Part shown: in pieces, positions 45,229-53,632 of the stretch
Layout: every line of letters starts with the position of its first letter
How positions within the stretch are numbered: the first letter of the stretch is position 1
Source: CAZSDW01 sp964605705
GTDB lineage: Bacteria; Fidelibacterota; UBA2242
Assembly (NCBI GenBank): GCA_964605705.1
Contig: CAZSDW010000003.1
Span: 62,001 to 126,000 of the forward strand
Direction: 5' to 3'
Length of the DNA stretch: 64,000 nucleotides
The notes under the pieces: generated by a model
What the model saw: the letters and a program-made list of their open reading frames with translations, nothing else
The model's database searches: none
Told to the model about the DNA's origin: nothing
Position numbers and translations under genes: made by a program

Positions 45229-45885
45229 ATGATTACTAAAAATTGTTACATAGGTGTCTTTAAAGCGTTTCTGATTGGTATGCTGTTTCACTGGTTCCCG
45301 CTTGGTGCTGAGGATGATCAGGCTCTGCTCAATGAAATATCTGCTAATTATCGGAGAATGACGCCCTGTGTTTTGAGTTTTGAGATTATTCAGTACTATG
45401 ATGCAAATTCAGAAGATTATCAGTCCTCGGAGGGTAGTTTTCATATCGGTAGTGCGAATAGCTTCCGGGTTGATTTTGTCGATCAGGAAATTATCTTTGA
45501 TGGCAAATGGTTGTGGAGTTTTGACAAACAAAACGGACAGGTGATTATCGAGCAAATCGATCCGCAGTCCAGTCTCAAATTTATATTTGATATGCTCTTT
45601 GGCAATTGGATAAATTTCAAAGTCCTGTCAGAAGATGAATTATCTAATCCAAATATGAAAATTTTAAGTCTGGATACAGTCGATGACAATGCTTATTTTA
45701 ATTCGATTAAGCTGGAAGTAAATGTCCAAACAAGGGAATTTCGATCAGCCACTTATCTGGATTTCAATAATGTCAAAACAATAATTCGATTTACCTCACC
45801 CCGAAAACTCAATCCCAAAGTCGCAGAGATACTGTTTGATACCGAACGAATGGAAGCGAAAGAACTGATTGATTTACGACCATGA
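45229..45885 (+). CDS. LolA-like outer-membrane lipoprotein carrier
   Basis: The 218-residue protein has a signal segment (about 8-25, ending PLGAED) and the LolA fold pattern: LLNEISANYRRM, the SEGSFHIGSANSFRVDF strand pair, and GKWLWSFDKQNGQVIIEQID. LolA proteins ferry lipoproteins across the periplasm. It sits between ftsK and a flippase-like gene; ftsK-lolA is a frequent neighbourhood. No clear ribosome binding site is seen before the ATG. Confidence 0.82.
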   Translation: MITKNCYIGVFKAFLIGMLFHWFPLGAEDDQALLNEISANYRRMTPCVLSFEIIQYYDANSEDYQSSEGSFHIGSANSFRVDFVDQEIIFDGKWLWSFDKQNGQVIIEQIDPQSSLKFIFDMLFGNWINFKVLSEDELSNPNMKILSLDTVDDNAYFNSIKLEVNVQTREFRSATYLDFNNVKTIIRFTSPRKLNPKVAEILFDTERMEAKELIDLRP

Positions 45886-46892
45886 CCCATCGACAAAAAA
45901 AGAAGATACTTAATTATAAAACTTTACTGGGATTTTTCATAAGTCTGTTAGGCTTGTACCTGGGTTTTAGAAAGTTCGATGCTGCCGAATTTATGGTCTC
46001 ATTGAAAGAGACCAACTTACTCCTATTCGGGCTGGCTATGCTGGTAACGGTTGTAACGGTTTATTTAAGAGCGATTCGCTGGCGTTATATTATCGTGCCG
46101 TTAAAACCGGTTCCAATGAAATATGTCTTTGGTTCCGAAATGGTCTGTTATTTTGGGAACAATGTTTTTCCATTGCGGTTCGGAGAGATTCTGCGATCCT
46201 ATTCTTTGAACAAGACAACCCAGGTATCGACAGTGTCCATTTTCGGCACAGTAGTGGTTGAACGCTTATTGGATATTATCTTCTTTTTACTATTATTACC
46301 CTTATCGATCATTGTGTTCTACCCGATTATGCCGATCTGGATGAAAATGAGTGGACTGGTTGCTGTCGGACTGTTAATCGCGGCGATCTTATTATTGATT
46401 CTGTTCCGTCGGATGCAGGCTAACGTAATTGATTTTGTCAATCATAAATTAGCGACGACTAAGTACCCAAAAATTGGATTATTAATCAAAAAGTTTTTAA
46501 TAGGACTGAAAACACTGAAAAATACACCACACCTGGGAATAATTGCCGGGTTGTCTTTATTAGTGTGGATTGCCAGTATTTTTAATTACTGGGTAGCCGG
46601 AACTGCGGTTCATATTTTTTTCAGTTTTCAAAACCTTTTACTGGTTTTTCTGGTAACTTCGGCAATAATTTCAGTACCTTCGGCACCTGGATATGTGGGT
46701 ACCTATCATGCCGGTGCAATCGGCATATTGGTTTATTTGGGATATGAATTAAGTAAGGCACAGGTAATCGCGGTTATCTTACACGCGGTTGGATTTCTCT
46801 CTTTGACTTTAATTGGATTTTTTTATTTTATAAAATATCATATCCATGTCAAAGATACAGGTCTGGACGAAATACAAACTAGTAACGAATGA
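45882..46892 (+). CDS. Flippase-like integral membrane protein (UPF0104 family)
   Basis: The 336-residue protein has eight hydrophobic helices with LRAIRWRYIIVPLKPVPMKY, NNVFPLRFGEILRSYSL near residue 90 and SVPSAPGYVGTYHAGAIGIL near 265, the family's conserved loops. It overlaps the LolA-like gene by 4 bases and ends right before the tyrosine kinase, which suggests a role in handling lipid-linked polysaccharide intermediates. It is the second member in the window (see 12473-13438). Confidence 0.82.
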   Translation: MTHRQKKKILNYKTLLGFFISLLGLYLGFRKFDAAEFMVSLKETNLLLFGLAMLVTVVTVYLRAIRWRYIIVPLKPVPMKYVFGSEMVCYFGNNVFPLRFGEILRSYSLNKTTQVSTVSIFGTVVVERLLDIIFFLLLLPLSIIVFYPIMPIWMKMSGLVAVGLLIAAILLLILFRRMQANVIDFVNHKLATTKYPKIGLLIKKFLIGLKTLKNTPHLGIIAGLSLLVWIASIFNYWVAGTAVHIFFSFQNLLLVFLVTSAIISVPSAPGYVGTYHAGAIGILVYLGYELSKAQVIAVILHAVGFLSLTLIGFFYFIKYHIHVKDTGLDEIQTSNE

Positions 46893-46904
46893 TTGGATAA
46901 ATTG

Positions 46905-49298
46905 ATGGAAGGAATGAACGGGCAGGCGCAGAACGGTTTTCAGGAAAATGAAGTATCCTTGCAGGATTACCTGCGAATAATTTACAGAGGTCGCTGGATC
47001 ATTGCAGTGTCATTTATCCTAATTATGATAGCGACAGTCTATTATACCTTCACATCTCCACCGGTATATGAGTCGACCACATTGTTGATGCTGACCGAGA
47101 GGGGCGGGCAAACCTCCATGCTTTTCCAGAATCCGTTTATGGGTGGAAATTACATGAAGGTCAATAATGAAATAGAGGTATTGAAAAGCGATTACCTTGC
47201 CCGACGAGTGGTATTCCGGATGAAGGAATCTTCCATCGCAGATAGTCTCTATATTCTGGGCACCCGGGAATTTGAGAAAAGGGGAGTTCATATCACAGAG
47301 ATAATCGGTGGCTTAAAACAAGGATTAATAAAATTAATTTTTGGTGAATCCGAATCAGGCATCGTTGTGGTTGATAGTCTTGATCGAGCCATTGTTCGAT
47401 CTCTCAAGGCATCCATGAAGATCGAACCTATCCGTGATACTGAAGCAATTCGGCTGACAGTCAGTTCCATTGATCCTTATGAGGCGGCTTATCTGGCGAA
47501 CATAATTGCGAATGAGTATTATGAGATGGACCAGGAATTTAATCTGGGTGAAGTTGTCGAAATGAAGGATTTCCTGGAAGAACAATTGGAGGATATTGAA
47601 AAAGATCTCACCAAATCAGAGGAGGCATTGACCAAATTCCAAGAGGAAGCTGGTGTTTACGTACTGGATGAGACCGCACAGACGCTGATTGATCAATTGT
47701 CAACTTTTGAAGCGACTTACTATACCTCAGTTGCTGATTTACAGGTTGCCCGGCAAAAGCTGGAAAACCAGCAAAAAATGTTAAATGAGCGGGAAAAATG
47801 GATTGTTGATGAGGCGATAAACACCACAAATCCGCTTATTAGCCAGTTGCGAGAGGCGATTGCGCGAATCGAAGTGGATAAAATTACGGCAATGACGGTC
47901 CAGGGTCTGCCAGCTAACCATGAAGCCATCCGAGAGATGGATAGCCGGGCGGATGAATTAAAAAACAAACTGTTCCGGGAAGCGCAAAATCTAACCAGTT
48001 TGGGCTTATCCCCTCAAGAACAATCCCAAATTTCAATGGAGCTGCTTCGCAGTGTCCTATTTACGACGGTCGAAGTCATTGCGTTGGAGAGTCAGGGTAA
48101 AGAGTATAAGCACCTTGTTGATCAATATAATGACAAACTGAATCAGCTGCCCCAGCGCAGTCTGGAGTTTGCTCGCCTGGACCGGGATCGCCAGGTTAAT
48201 GAAAAATATTATATTCTGATGAAAACCAAGTACCAGGAATCCAGAATTACGGAAGCCAGTAAAATCAGTAATATTCGGATTGTCGATCCGGCTATCCCAC
48301 CGGAAAAACCGGTCAAACCGAAGAAAAAAATGAACCTGCTGCTGGGTATGTTCATGGGCTTGGGTCTGGGTGTTGGAATTGCTTTTATCAAAGAATATAT
48401 GGATCATTCGGTCCGTAGTAGTGAAGAGCTTGAGAAGATGGGGATCACGACGATTTCAATCGTCCCCAAAATTGATATTAAAAGTTCCCTCGATAAAATA
48501 AATAAACTCGGGAAATTAGATGAGGAAGAATATGCCTTAAAATCACGGATGATTTCCCATTATGATCCAAAGTCCACCGTCGCAGAAGCCTATCGAACCT
48601 TACGAACCAATATCCAGTTTTTAAATCCCGACAAACCGATCCGAAGTATGGTTGTATCAAGCGCTGGACCCGGAGATGGTAAATCCACGACAGTCGTGAA
48701 CATCGCCATCGCTTTCGCCAGTCTTGAGAAGAAAATACTGTTAATTGATGCTGATTTACGGAAACCTGTTTTACATAAAGTCTTTGACGTGCCTAAAAGT
48801 CCCGGGCTGACCCAACGATTAATCCAGGATCTCAATGATCAGGATGTGATCCGGGAAACCGAGGTTCCTAACTTATACCTGGTGACCTGTGGTGATATAC
48901 CGCCGAATCCTTCTGAACTGCTGGCTAGCCAGAAATTGAAGGATTTTATCGAGCGGATGAAAGAAAAATTTGATATCATTTTAATCGATTCGCCGCCAAT
49001 TATCGCCGTGACCGATGCCAGTATCCTGTCAAAAATGACAGATGCGATTCTGCTGGTGGTCAAAGCCGGTAATACGGATGTTAGGGTACTGAAACGAGCT
49101 ATTGATCTTTTAACACAGGTGAAAACCAACCTGGTCGGTGCGGTGCTGAATGGAGTAAATATTTCCGCCGGTTATGATTCCTACTATTACTATTATCATT
49201 ACTATTATTATTATGCCGATACCGGCGAAAAGAAGAAAAGCGATAAACGATCCCGCCGCCGCAGAGGACCGAAAATTATCGATAAATTACGTGGCTAA
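46905..49298 (+). CDS. Wzc-type polysaccharide co-polymerase and BY-kinase
   Basis: The 797-residue protein joins an N-terminal Wzz domain (helix near residue 30-48; YRGRWIIAVSFILIMIATVYY) with coiled coils (about 200-430), a second helix near 470, and a bacterial tyrosine kinase domain with Walker A SAGPGDGKSTT, A-prime LLIDADLRKP and B IILIDSPP. The C-terminus carries a tyrosine cluster with about twelve Tyr in sixteen residues (49174-49215), the autophosphorylation tail. It controls export and chain length of a surface polysaccharide. The ATG at 46905 is one of several close starts (TTG 46893, ATG 46914). Confidence 0.92.
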   Translation: MEGMNGQAQNGFQENEVSLQDYLRIIYRGRWIIAVSFILIMIATVYYTFTSPPVYESTTLLMLTERGGQTSMLFQNPFMGGNYMKVNNEIEVLKSDYLARRVVFRMKESSIADSLYILGTREFEKRGVHITEIIGGLKQGLIKLIFGESESGIVVVDSLDRAIVRSLKASMKIEPIRDTEAIRLTVSSIDPYEAAYLANIIANEYYEMDQEFNLGEVVEMKDFLEEQLEDIEKDLTKSEEALTKFQEEAGVYVLDETAQTLIDQLSTFEATYYTSVADLQVARQKLENQQKMLNEREKWIVDEAINTTNPLISQLREAIARIEVDKITAMTVQGLPANHEAIREMDSRADELKNKLFREAQNLTSLGLSPQEQSQISMELLRSVLFTTVEVIALESQGKEYKHLVDQYNDKLNQLPQRSLEFARLDRDRQVNEKYYILMKTKYQESRITEASKISNIRIVDPAIPPEKPVKPKKKMNLLLGMFMGLGLGVGIAFIKEYMDHSVRSSEELEKMGITTISIVPKIDIKSSLDKINKLGKLDEEEYALKSRMISHYDPKSTVAEAYRTLRTNIQFLNPDKPIRSMVVSSAGPGDGKSTTVVNIAIAFASLEKKILLIDADLRKPVLHKVFDVPKSPGLTQRLIQDLNDQDVIRETEVPNLYLVTCGDIPPNPSELLASQKLKDFIERMKEKFDIILIDSPPIIAVTDASILSKMTDAILLVVKAGNTDVRVLKRAIDLLTQVKTNLVGAVLNGVNISAGYDSYYYYYHYYYYYADTGEKKKSDKRSRRRRGPKIIDKLRG

Positions 49299-49346
49299 TA
49301 ACCACCATTTGATAGTTATATTAACTTTCATTTCGTCTCAGTGCGT

Positions 49347-50117
49347 ATGCTGAATTTTGATCAGATATACCATCAAAATTGCATCGAAGGCATGCAGTTA
49401 TTAGATGATGGTTGTATTGATTTAATTGTCACCGATCCGCCCTTTGCTATTGAATTCAAAGCCAAACGCTCGAATTACAATCGAACATCTTCCAGGGTAT
49501 TGGAAGGATACAATGAAATTCGGCAAGAACACTACTTTCAATTCACCCTTGAATGGGTGCGAGAAGCTTATCGGATTCTCAAACCAAGCGGCAGTATGTA
49601 CCTGTTTTCCGGCTGGAATAATCTGAAAGATATTCTGAATGCACTGGATGATTCTGGTTTTATCACGATTAATCATATCATCTGGAAGTACCAGTTTGGC
49701 GTGGTAACTCGTCGGAAATTTGTATCCTCGCACTATCATTGTCTGTTTGTCTGTAAAGACGATAAACAGCGGAAATTTTATCCCTTTTCCCGGTATCAAA
49801 AAGATGAAAAAAACCTGTTCGGACGGAGCCTGCATTACCAGGACAAGGAAGATGTCTGGACGATCAAGCGTGAATACTGGACCGGTGATCATAAAACCCC
49901 GACAAAACTTCCGGCAGAACTTGTTGAAAAAATTCTCAGTTATTCCAGTGTAAAAAATGATATTGTCTGCGATCCCTTCCTCGGTTCCGGGCAGGTTGCC
50001 TTCATCAGTAAGCGGATGAATCGTCACTTTATTGGTTTTGAAATTAATAAAGAGTACTACGATTTTGCGAACACCCGCCTGAAAAGTGGTCGATATCGCC
50101 TGAAAAGTCACAAGTAA
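49347..50117 (+). CDS. Site-specific DNA methyltransferase, beta class
   Basis: The 256-residue protein has the amino-methyltransferase motif IV DPPF (residues 30-33) early and the AdoMet-binding motif I DPFLGSGQVAF late (about 213-223), the order that defines the beta class of N6-adenine or N4-cytosine enzymes. Between them lie KPSGSMYLF and KTPTKLPAELVEKIL. The recognition site and modified base cannot be read from the sequence. No classical restriction gene is adjacent, but the next gene has nuclease-like motifs. The GTG at 49341 is an alternative start; no ribosome binding site is clear. Confidence 0.88.
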   Translation: MLNFDQIYHQNCIEGMQLLDDGCIDLIVTDPPFAIEFKAKRSNYNRTSSRVLEGYNEIRQEHYFQFTLEWVREAYRILKPSGSMYLFSGWNNLKDILNALDDSGFITINHIIWKYQFGVVTRRKFVSSHYHCLFVCKDDKQRKFYPFSRYQKDEKNLFGRSLHYQDKEDVWTIKREYWTGDHKTPTKLPAELVEKILSYSSVKNDIVCDPFLGSGQVAFISKRMNRHFIGFEINKEYYDFANTRLKSGRYRLKSHK

Positions 50118-50130
50118 CTTACTTTTATAG

Positions 50131-51114
50131 ATGCCATTCCTGTACAATACTAAATGCCGCGACCGGCAACGGATCATGGCTCAATTTTATCCCTTTCAAA
50201 AAGCAAATTCTATTGAGGGGATGATTATCGGAAATGATCTGGATTCTCTGCTGTCGGCGGCATTATTAAAGGAATTATTTGACTGGGATATTATGGGTGT
50301 TTATGATTATAAAACGCTTTGGTTTGATGAAAAACTCGACCGGCAGTTTTTCCAAAAGATCAAAACCGGTGTTTATATCGCCGTTGATCTGGACATTTAC
50401 CGAAACAGTATTCCCAGTGTCGGTCATCATATTTTACAGTATAATGCCAATGATTGTCTGAAAAAGCATATTCAGTCATTGAATCCCAATTTTATCTTTG
50501 GGATTGATTGTCAGACCTTTGCGTTGAAGTATCCGCTTGGAACCATCCATTTTCTGCGCTGGTTGTTCCAGGCTGAGTTGGATCGTAGAGGAGAACTGCT
50601 TTGCTGGCTGGCAGATTCATCCTATATCAATGCCCAGAGTCACCGCTTTCGGGAGAATGTCGCGCACTGGTTATATATTTTTTTTGATTGGCATCCTTTC
50701 TGGGAAATTTTCATTCTGCTCGATACTGAGGAATATGAAAAATTGCTCGTTCGGGAAATCGGAAGTTATCTTGATTCTATAACTAAATCATCCCGAAATG
50801 GGCAAGTTAAATCACGCTATAAAAGGCTAAGCGGTTGGCAATGCCAATGGAAAGATCCAAATAAACAGCGCCAACAGATCCTTGAAATATTTGATTTAGT
50901 CCATCGGATTTGTGGGTGGCAGATTCCGTCGATTCCTGTCAAATTCGCCTCTGTGCAGGGTATCCGGAAAAACAGTCCGATTGCGACAATTCTCTATCAC
51001 TACAATTGCCTGGATACATTTCTGCAACGCGAAAGGATTTTTTCTTATGCATTTACCTACTCAGATCAGATTAACTTCACTGTATTTCCCGCAGATGGTG
51101 CCATAATTTACTAA
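50131..51114 (+). CDS. Unrecognised protein with DHH-phosphoesterase-like motifs
   Basis: I do not recognise the family. The 327 residues show a pattern like the N-terminal domain of DHH phosphoesterases (RecJ, NrnA type): GNDLDSLLSAALL (34-46, compare motif I D-x-D-x-x-x-S), VYIAVDLDIY (81-90, motif II), and SVGHHIL (96-102, resembling the DHH of motif III but with Gly for Asp). A later WLADSS (159-164) may be motif IV. The C-terminal 150 residues are rich in aromatic and basic residues. It follows the methyltransferase by 13 bases on the same strand, so the pair may be one unit. The start could also be the ATG at 50176. Confidence 0.6.
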   Translation: MPFLYNTKCRDRQRIMAQFYPFQKANSIEGMIIGNDLDSLLSAALLKELFDWDIMGVYDYKTLWFDEKLDRQFFQKIKTGVYIAVDLDIYRNSIPSVGHHILQYNANDCLKKHIQSLNPNFIFGIDCQTFALKYPLGTIHFLRWLFQAELDRRGELLCWLADSSYINAQSHRFRENVAHWLYIFFDWHPFWEIFILLDTEEYEKLLVREIGSYLDSITKSSRNGQVKSRYKRLSGWQCQWKDPNKQRQQILEIFDLVHRICGWQIPSIPVKFASVQGIRKNSPIATILYHYNCLDTFLQRERIFSYAFTYSDQINFTVFPADGAIIY

Positions 51115-51140
51115 AATTGAGCACTTTTCGCTGGTTTATG

Positions 51141-51165
51141 GTGATAATTGTCATCACAGCTTTTT
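51141..51165 (+). terminator. Weak hairpin with T tract after the DHH-like gene
   Basis: GTGAT (51141-51145) pairs with ATCAC (51153-51157) over a 7-base loop and is followed by AGC and five T. It is a short stem, but the position suggests the end of the methyltransferase transcript and separates it from the secreted-protein cluster. Confidence 0.4.
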
Positions 51166-51271
51166 CTAATTGCTTTAAATTAATAATAGTTATTTATGTG
51201 AGAAAAGGTGAAGAATAAAGAGTTGATGATGTACCAAAGAAATAATTTTTCTAAATAAAAAGGTGGTGAAC

Positions 51272-53401
51272 ATGATAACTTGTAGAAAATTGATTGTGCT
51301 TGTGATCGCAATTAGTGTGTTGAGTTCATTGTCACTTTTAGGTGAAACTCATGAGTATGCCAATTTTCCATTGCATAATTGGGTGATGATCGGATTTCCG
51401 GTGACTCCGGATAATCAGAGTCCCGATGCAGTCTGGGGACCATTTTTTGGCGGAAGCCAGGGGAATGATAATAATACAACCAATGAATTATGGCGTTTTT
51501 CCCGCTGGCTGGCAGAGTACGATACCTATATTCGCTGGGGGGAACTGGATCGGGACACCAGCGGTGTCTATACCGATATCGGAGAACCCACGGATATTAT
51601 CCCCGGCTGGGGCTACTGGTTTTACCAGAATCAATCCAGCGATGTGACCTTCAGCGTCACCGGAGCCGAAGCGCCGGATTCCAATTACTGGATTCCAATT
51701 GATCCTCCTCAAAGTGGACACCGGGGGAAAACCATGGTTGGCAATCCCTTTTCCTTTCCGATCGACTGGAAAAATACCCGTGTAATCGTTAGTTACCCTG
51801 AAGATACGCTTAATATGGATCTTTCTCTCCTGGAAGCTAATGATATGGGCTTAATTGATCAGCATGCCTATCCCTGGAATATGGGACTGATGACTAGCCA
51901 GGATACTGGTTATATTCCCTATAATGCGACCGGCGGTGGCACAATACCGAAACTACAGGGATTCTGGGTCGAGCAACTGAATAATTATACCCAGTACTTG
52001 ATCAAGTACCATGTCAATCATACCATGGGTGACCGGCTCTGCAAATTTCATCAGGCATGTCACGGACATCCAAGTGACCAGGATGATCTGGGAGCCGACG
52101 GGATTCCCGAGACTGATCGGTTTGTCATGGTGGTCCAGAGCCCGAACGACGATATTGATGTAACGACTAAAGCATCAGGAAATGCTTCGGTAAGTTTTAC
52201 AAATTGGCGGGACCTGGCGGACGGTACCAAGCTGACCAATAGTGACGGTTTTGAGATATTCCTGATCAGCCGGATAGACCATGGTAATGATAAATATACA
52301 ATTACTTTTGATGTGCGTGCTACCATTGATGATGATCTGGGCTGGGATAAGGCGATGGAACAAGTGGAGTTCTATTTTGGAAATGGCAGTACTGTTCTGT
52401 ATCCGGTAGCACCGAATGCTCATAACCAGGAATACCCGATTATTCCTTGGAGTCCTTCAGGAAATGGTAATGCCGGATCATATACAGCGCTGCGGACAAT
52501 TGAAAATGGAATTGGGCAATATACTAATCTATCACTGACGCTGAAAATTCCACCAACGGATATCAGTCTGCAGAAACGTACAAAAGAATATACTCCTTCT
52601 TCTGTTGTAGAAACAATTACCGAACGGGATTGGGTCATGCCGATCGGTATTTCCAGTACCGATGGTCAATTCACGGACAATTTCAATGCTATCGGGATTC
52701 TGACCGATGCCTGTGACGGATATGATGTTAACGATGTCACTCAGCAAACACCTCCGGATGCCTATGTGGAGATTTACTTTCCCCATAACGATATCAGTGA
52801 TTATTACCACTATTGGTTCGAACGTCCCGTCAGCGTTTGTTATGATATGCGCTCAGATTCTTCCCACAAGGGCTGGAAAATGGCGGTAGCAGCCTACGAT
52901 GCTCCCAATCGGCAATGTACGATTCGCTGGGATGCCTCGCAGGTAAACGCCGAATGGACACTGACTCTATACGACAGCGAGTTTAATGTCTTGATCGAGG
53001 ATATGAAAACGGTCAACGAGTTTCAGATGACGACTCAGAATTCATCAAACAGTGTTGAAATCTTCTATATCGCTTCAAATTTTGTACCGGGTCTTCTGGC
53101 TGTTGAATCGGAAACAGTACCGGCAGAGTACATATTGTTAAGGAACTATCCAAATCCATTTAATCCCAGTACCACAATTCAGTACAATATTGAGAAGAAT
53201 GATTTCGTTCAACTTCATATTTATAACATGCAGGGAGCGCTGATAAAAACTCTCTGGTCGGGAGAAAAACCAGCCGGTAGCTATCAGGTCCAGTGGAATG
53301 GAACGGATGAAACGGGAAAAATAGTTGCCAGTGGAATTTATATTTATAAATTAACATCTGGCACGAAAACAATTTCAAATAAAATGTTGTTGCTTAAGTA
53401 A
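51272..53401 (+). CDS. Secreted protein with T9SS type A sorting domain (paralogue 1)
   Basis: The 709-residue protein has a signal peptide (about residues 4-25, ending SLLGETHEY), a long beta-rich body with internal similarity to the protein at 53633-56044 (NFPLHNWVMIGFPVTP; IPGWGYWFYQ; GFWVEQLNNYTQYLI; IPETDRFVM; VEIYFPHNDISDYYHYWF; WDASQVNAEW), and a C-terminal sorting domain: NYPNPFNPSTTIQYN ... GTDETGKIVASGIYIYKL ... KMLLLK. The sorting domain should send it across the outer membrane by T9SS. The function of the body is unknown. The ATG at 51272 lies 5 bases after AGGTGG. Confidence 0.88.
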   Translation: MITCRKLIVLVIAISVLSSLSLLGETHEYANFPLHNWVMIGFPVTPDNQSPDAVWGPFFGGSQGNDNNTTNELWRFSRWLAEYDTYIRWGELDRDTSGVYTDIGEPTDIIPGWGYWFYQNQSSDVTFSVTGAEAPDSNYWIPIDPPQSGHRGKTMVGNPFSFPIDWKNTRVIVSYPEDTLNMDLSLLEANDMGLIDQHAYPWNMGLMTSQDTGYIPYNATGGGTIPKLQGFWVEQLNNYTQYLIKYHVNHTMGDRLCKFHQACHGHPSDQDDLGADGIPETDRFVMVVQSPNDDIDVTTKASGNASVSFTNWRDLADGTKLTNSDGFEIFLISRIDHGNDKYTITFDVRATIDDDLGWDKAMEQVEFYFGNGSTVLYPVAPNAHNQEYPIIPWSPSGNGNAGSYTALRTIENGIGQYTNLSLTLKIPPTDISLQKRTKEYTPSSVVETITERDWVMPIGISSTDGQFTDNFNAIGILTDACDGYDVNDVTQQTPPDAYVEIYFPHNDISDYYHYWFERPVSVCYDMRSDSSHKGWKMAVAAYDAPNRQCTIRWDASQVNAEWTLTLYDSEFNVLIEDMKTVNEFQMTTQNSSNSVEIFYIASNFVPGLLAVESETVPAEYILLRNYPNPFNPSTTIQYNIEKNDFVQLHIYNMQGALIKTLWSGEKPAGSYQVQWNGTDETGKIVASGIYIYKLTSGTKTISNKMLLLK

Positions 53402-53435
53402 TTTAATAAAATCTAATAACATAAAGGGAAGTGTT

Positions 53436-53573
53436 ATGAAAGAGAATATCCATGAAAATGAAAAACTCGATGAGAAAATCGAGTATGATGCACCACGCAT
53501 TATTCAAAAACGGGAAATCGTGATTGAATTGCAGACCAACTTTATTCCCGATGAACCGCCACCTCCTCTATGA
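53436..53573 (+). CDS. Candidate RiPP-type precursor peptide 1 (45 residues)
   Basis: This very short gene has a good AAAGGG about 9 bases before its ATG and stops at 53571. The product is polar and acidic and has no signal peptide. Residues 17-34 read YDAPRIIQKREIVIELQT, which matches the second peptide at Y-x-x-P-R-I, K, I and Q-T. Y-x-x-P near the middle is the motif that PqqD-like recognition elements bind in lasso and related leader peptides; the C-terminal NFIPDEPPPPL would be a core-like tail, with no Cys, Ser or Thr except one Thr. A PqqD-like gene lies 4.3 kb downstream in the same run. Real coding is supported by spacing, ribosome binding site and conservation with peptide 2; its modification is inferred. 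Confidence 0.7.
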   Translation: MKENIHENEKLDEKIEYDAPRIIQKREIVIELQTNFIPDEPPPPL

Positions 53574-53632
53574 GATGGGTTGGGATGAAGGAGACATATT
53601 TAAGACACGAAACCTATGAAAGTGAGATTATT

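Noticed and set aside
49422..50177. Antisense frame of 251 codons opposite the methyltransferase
   Set aside because: It mirrors a gene with clear motifs and shows no domain of its own.
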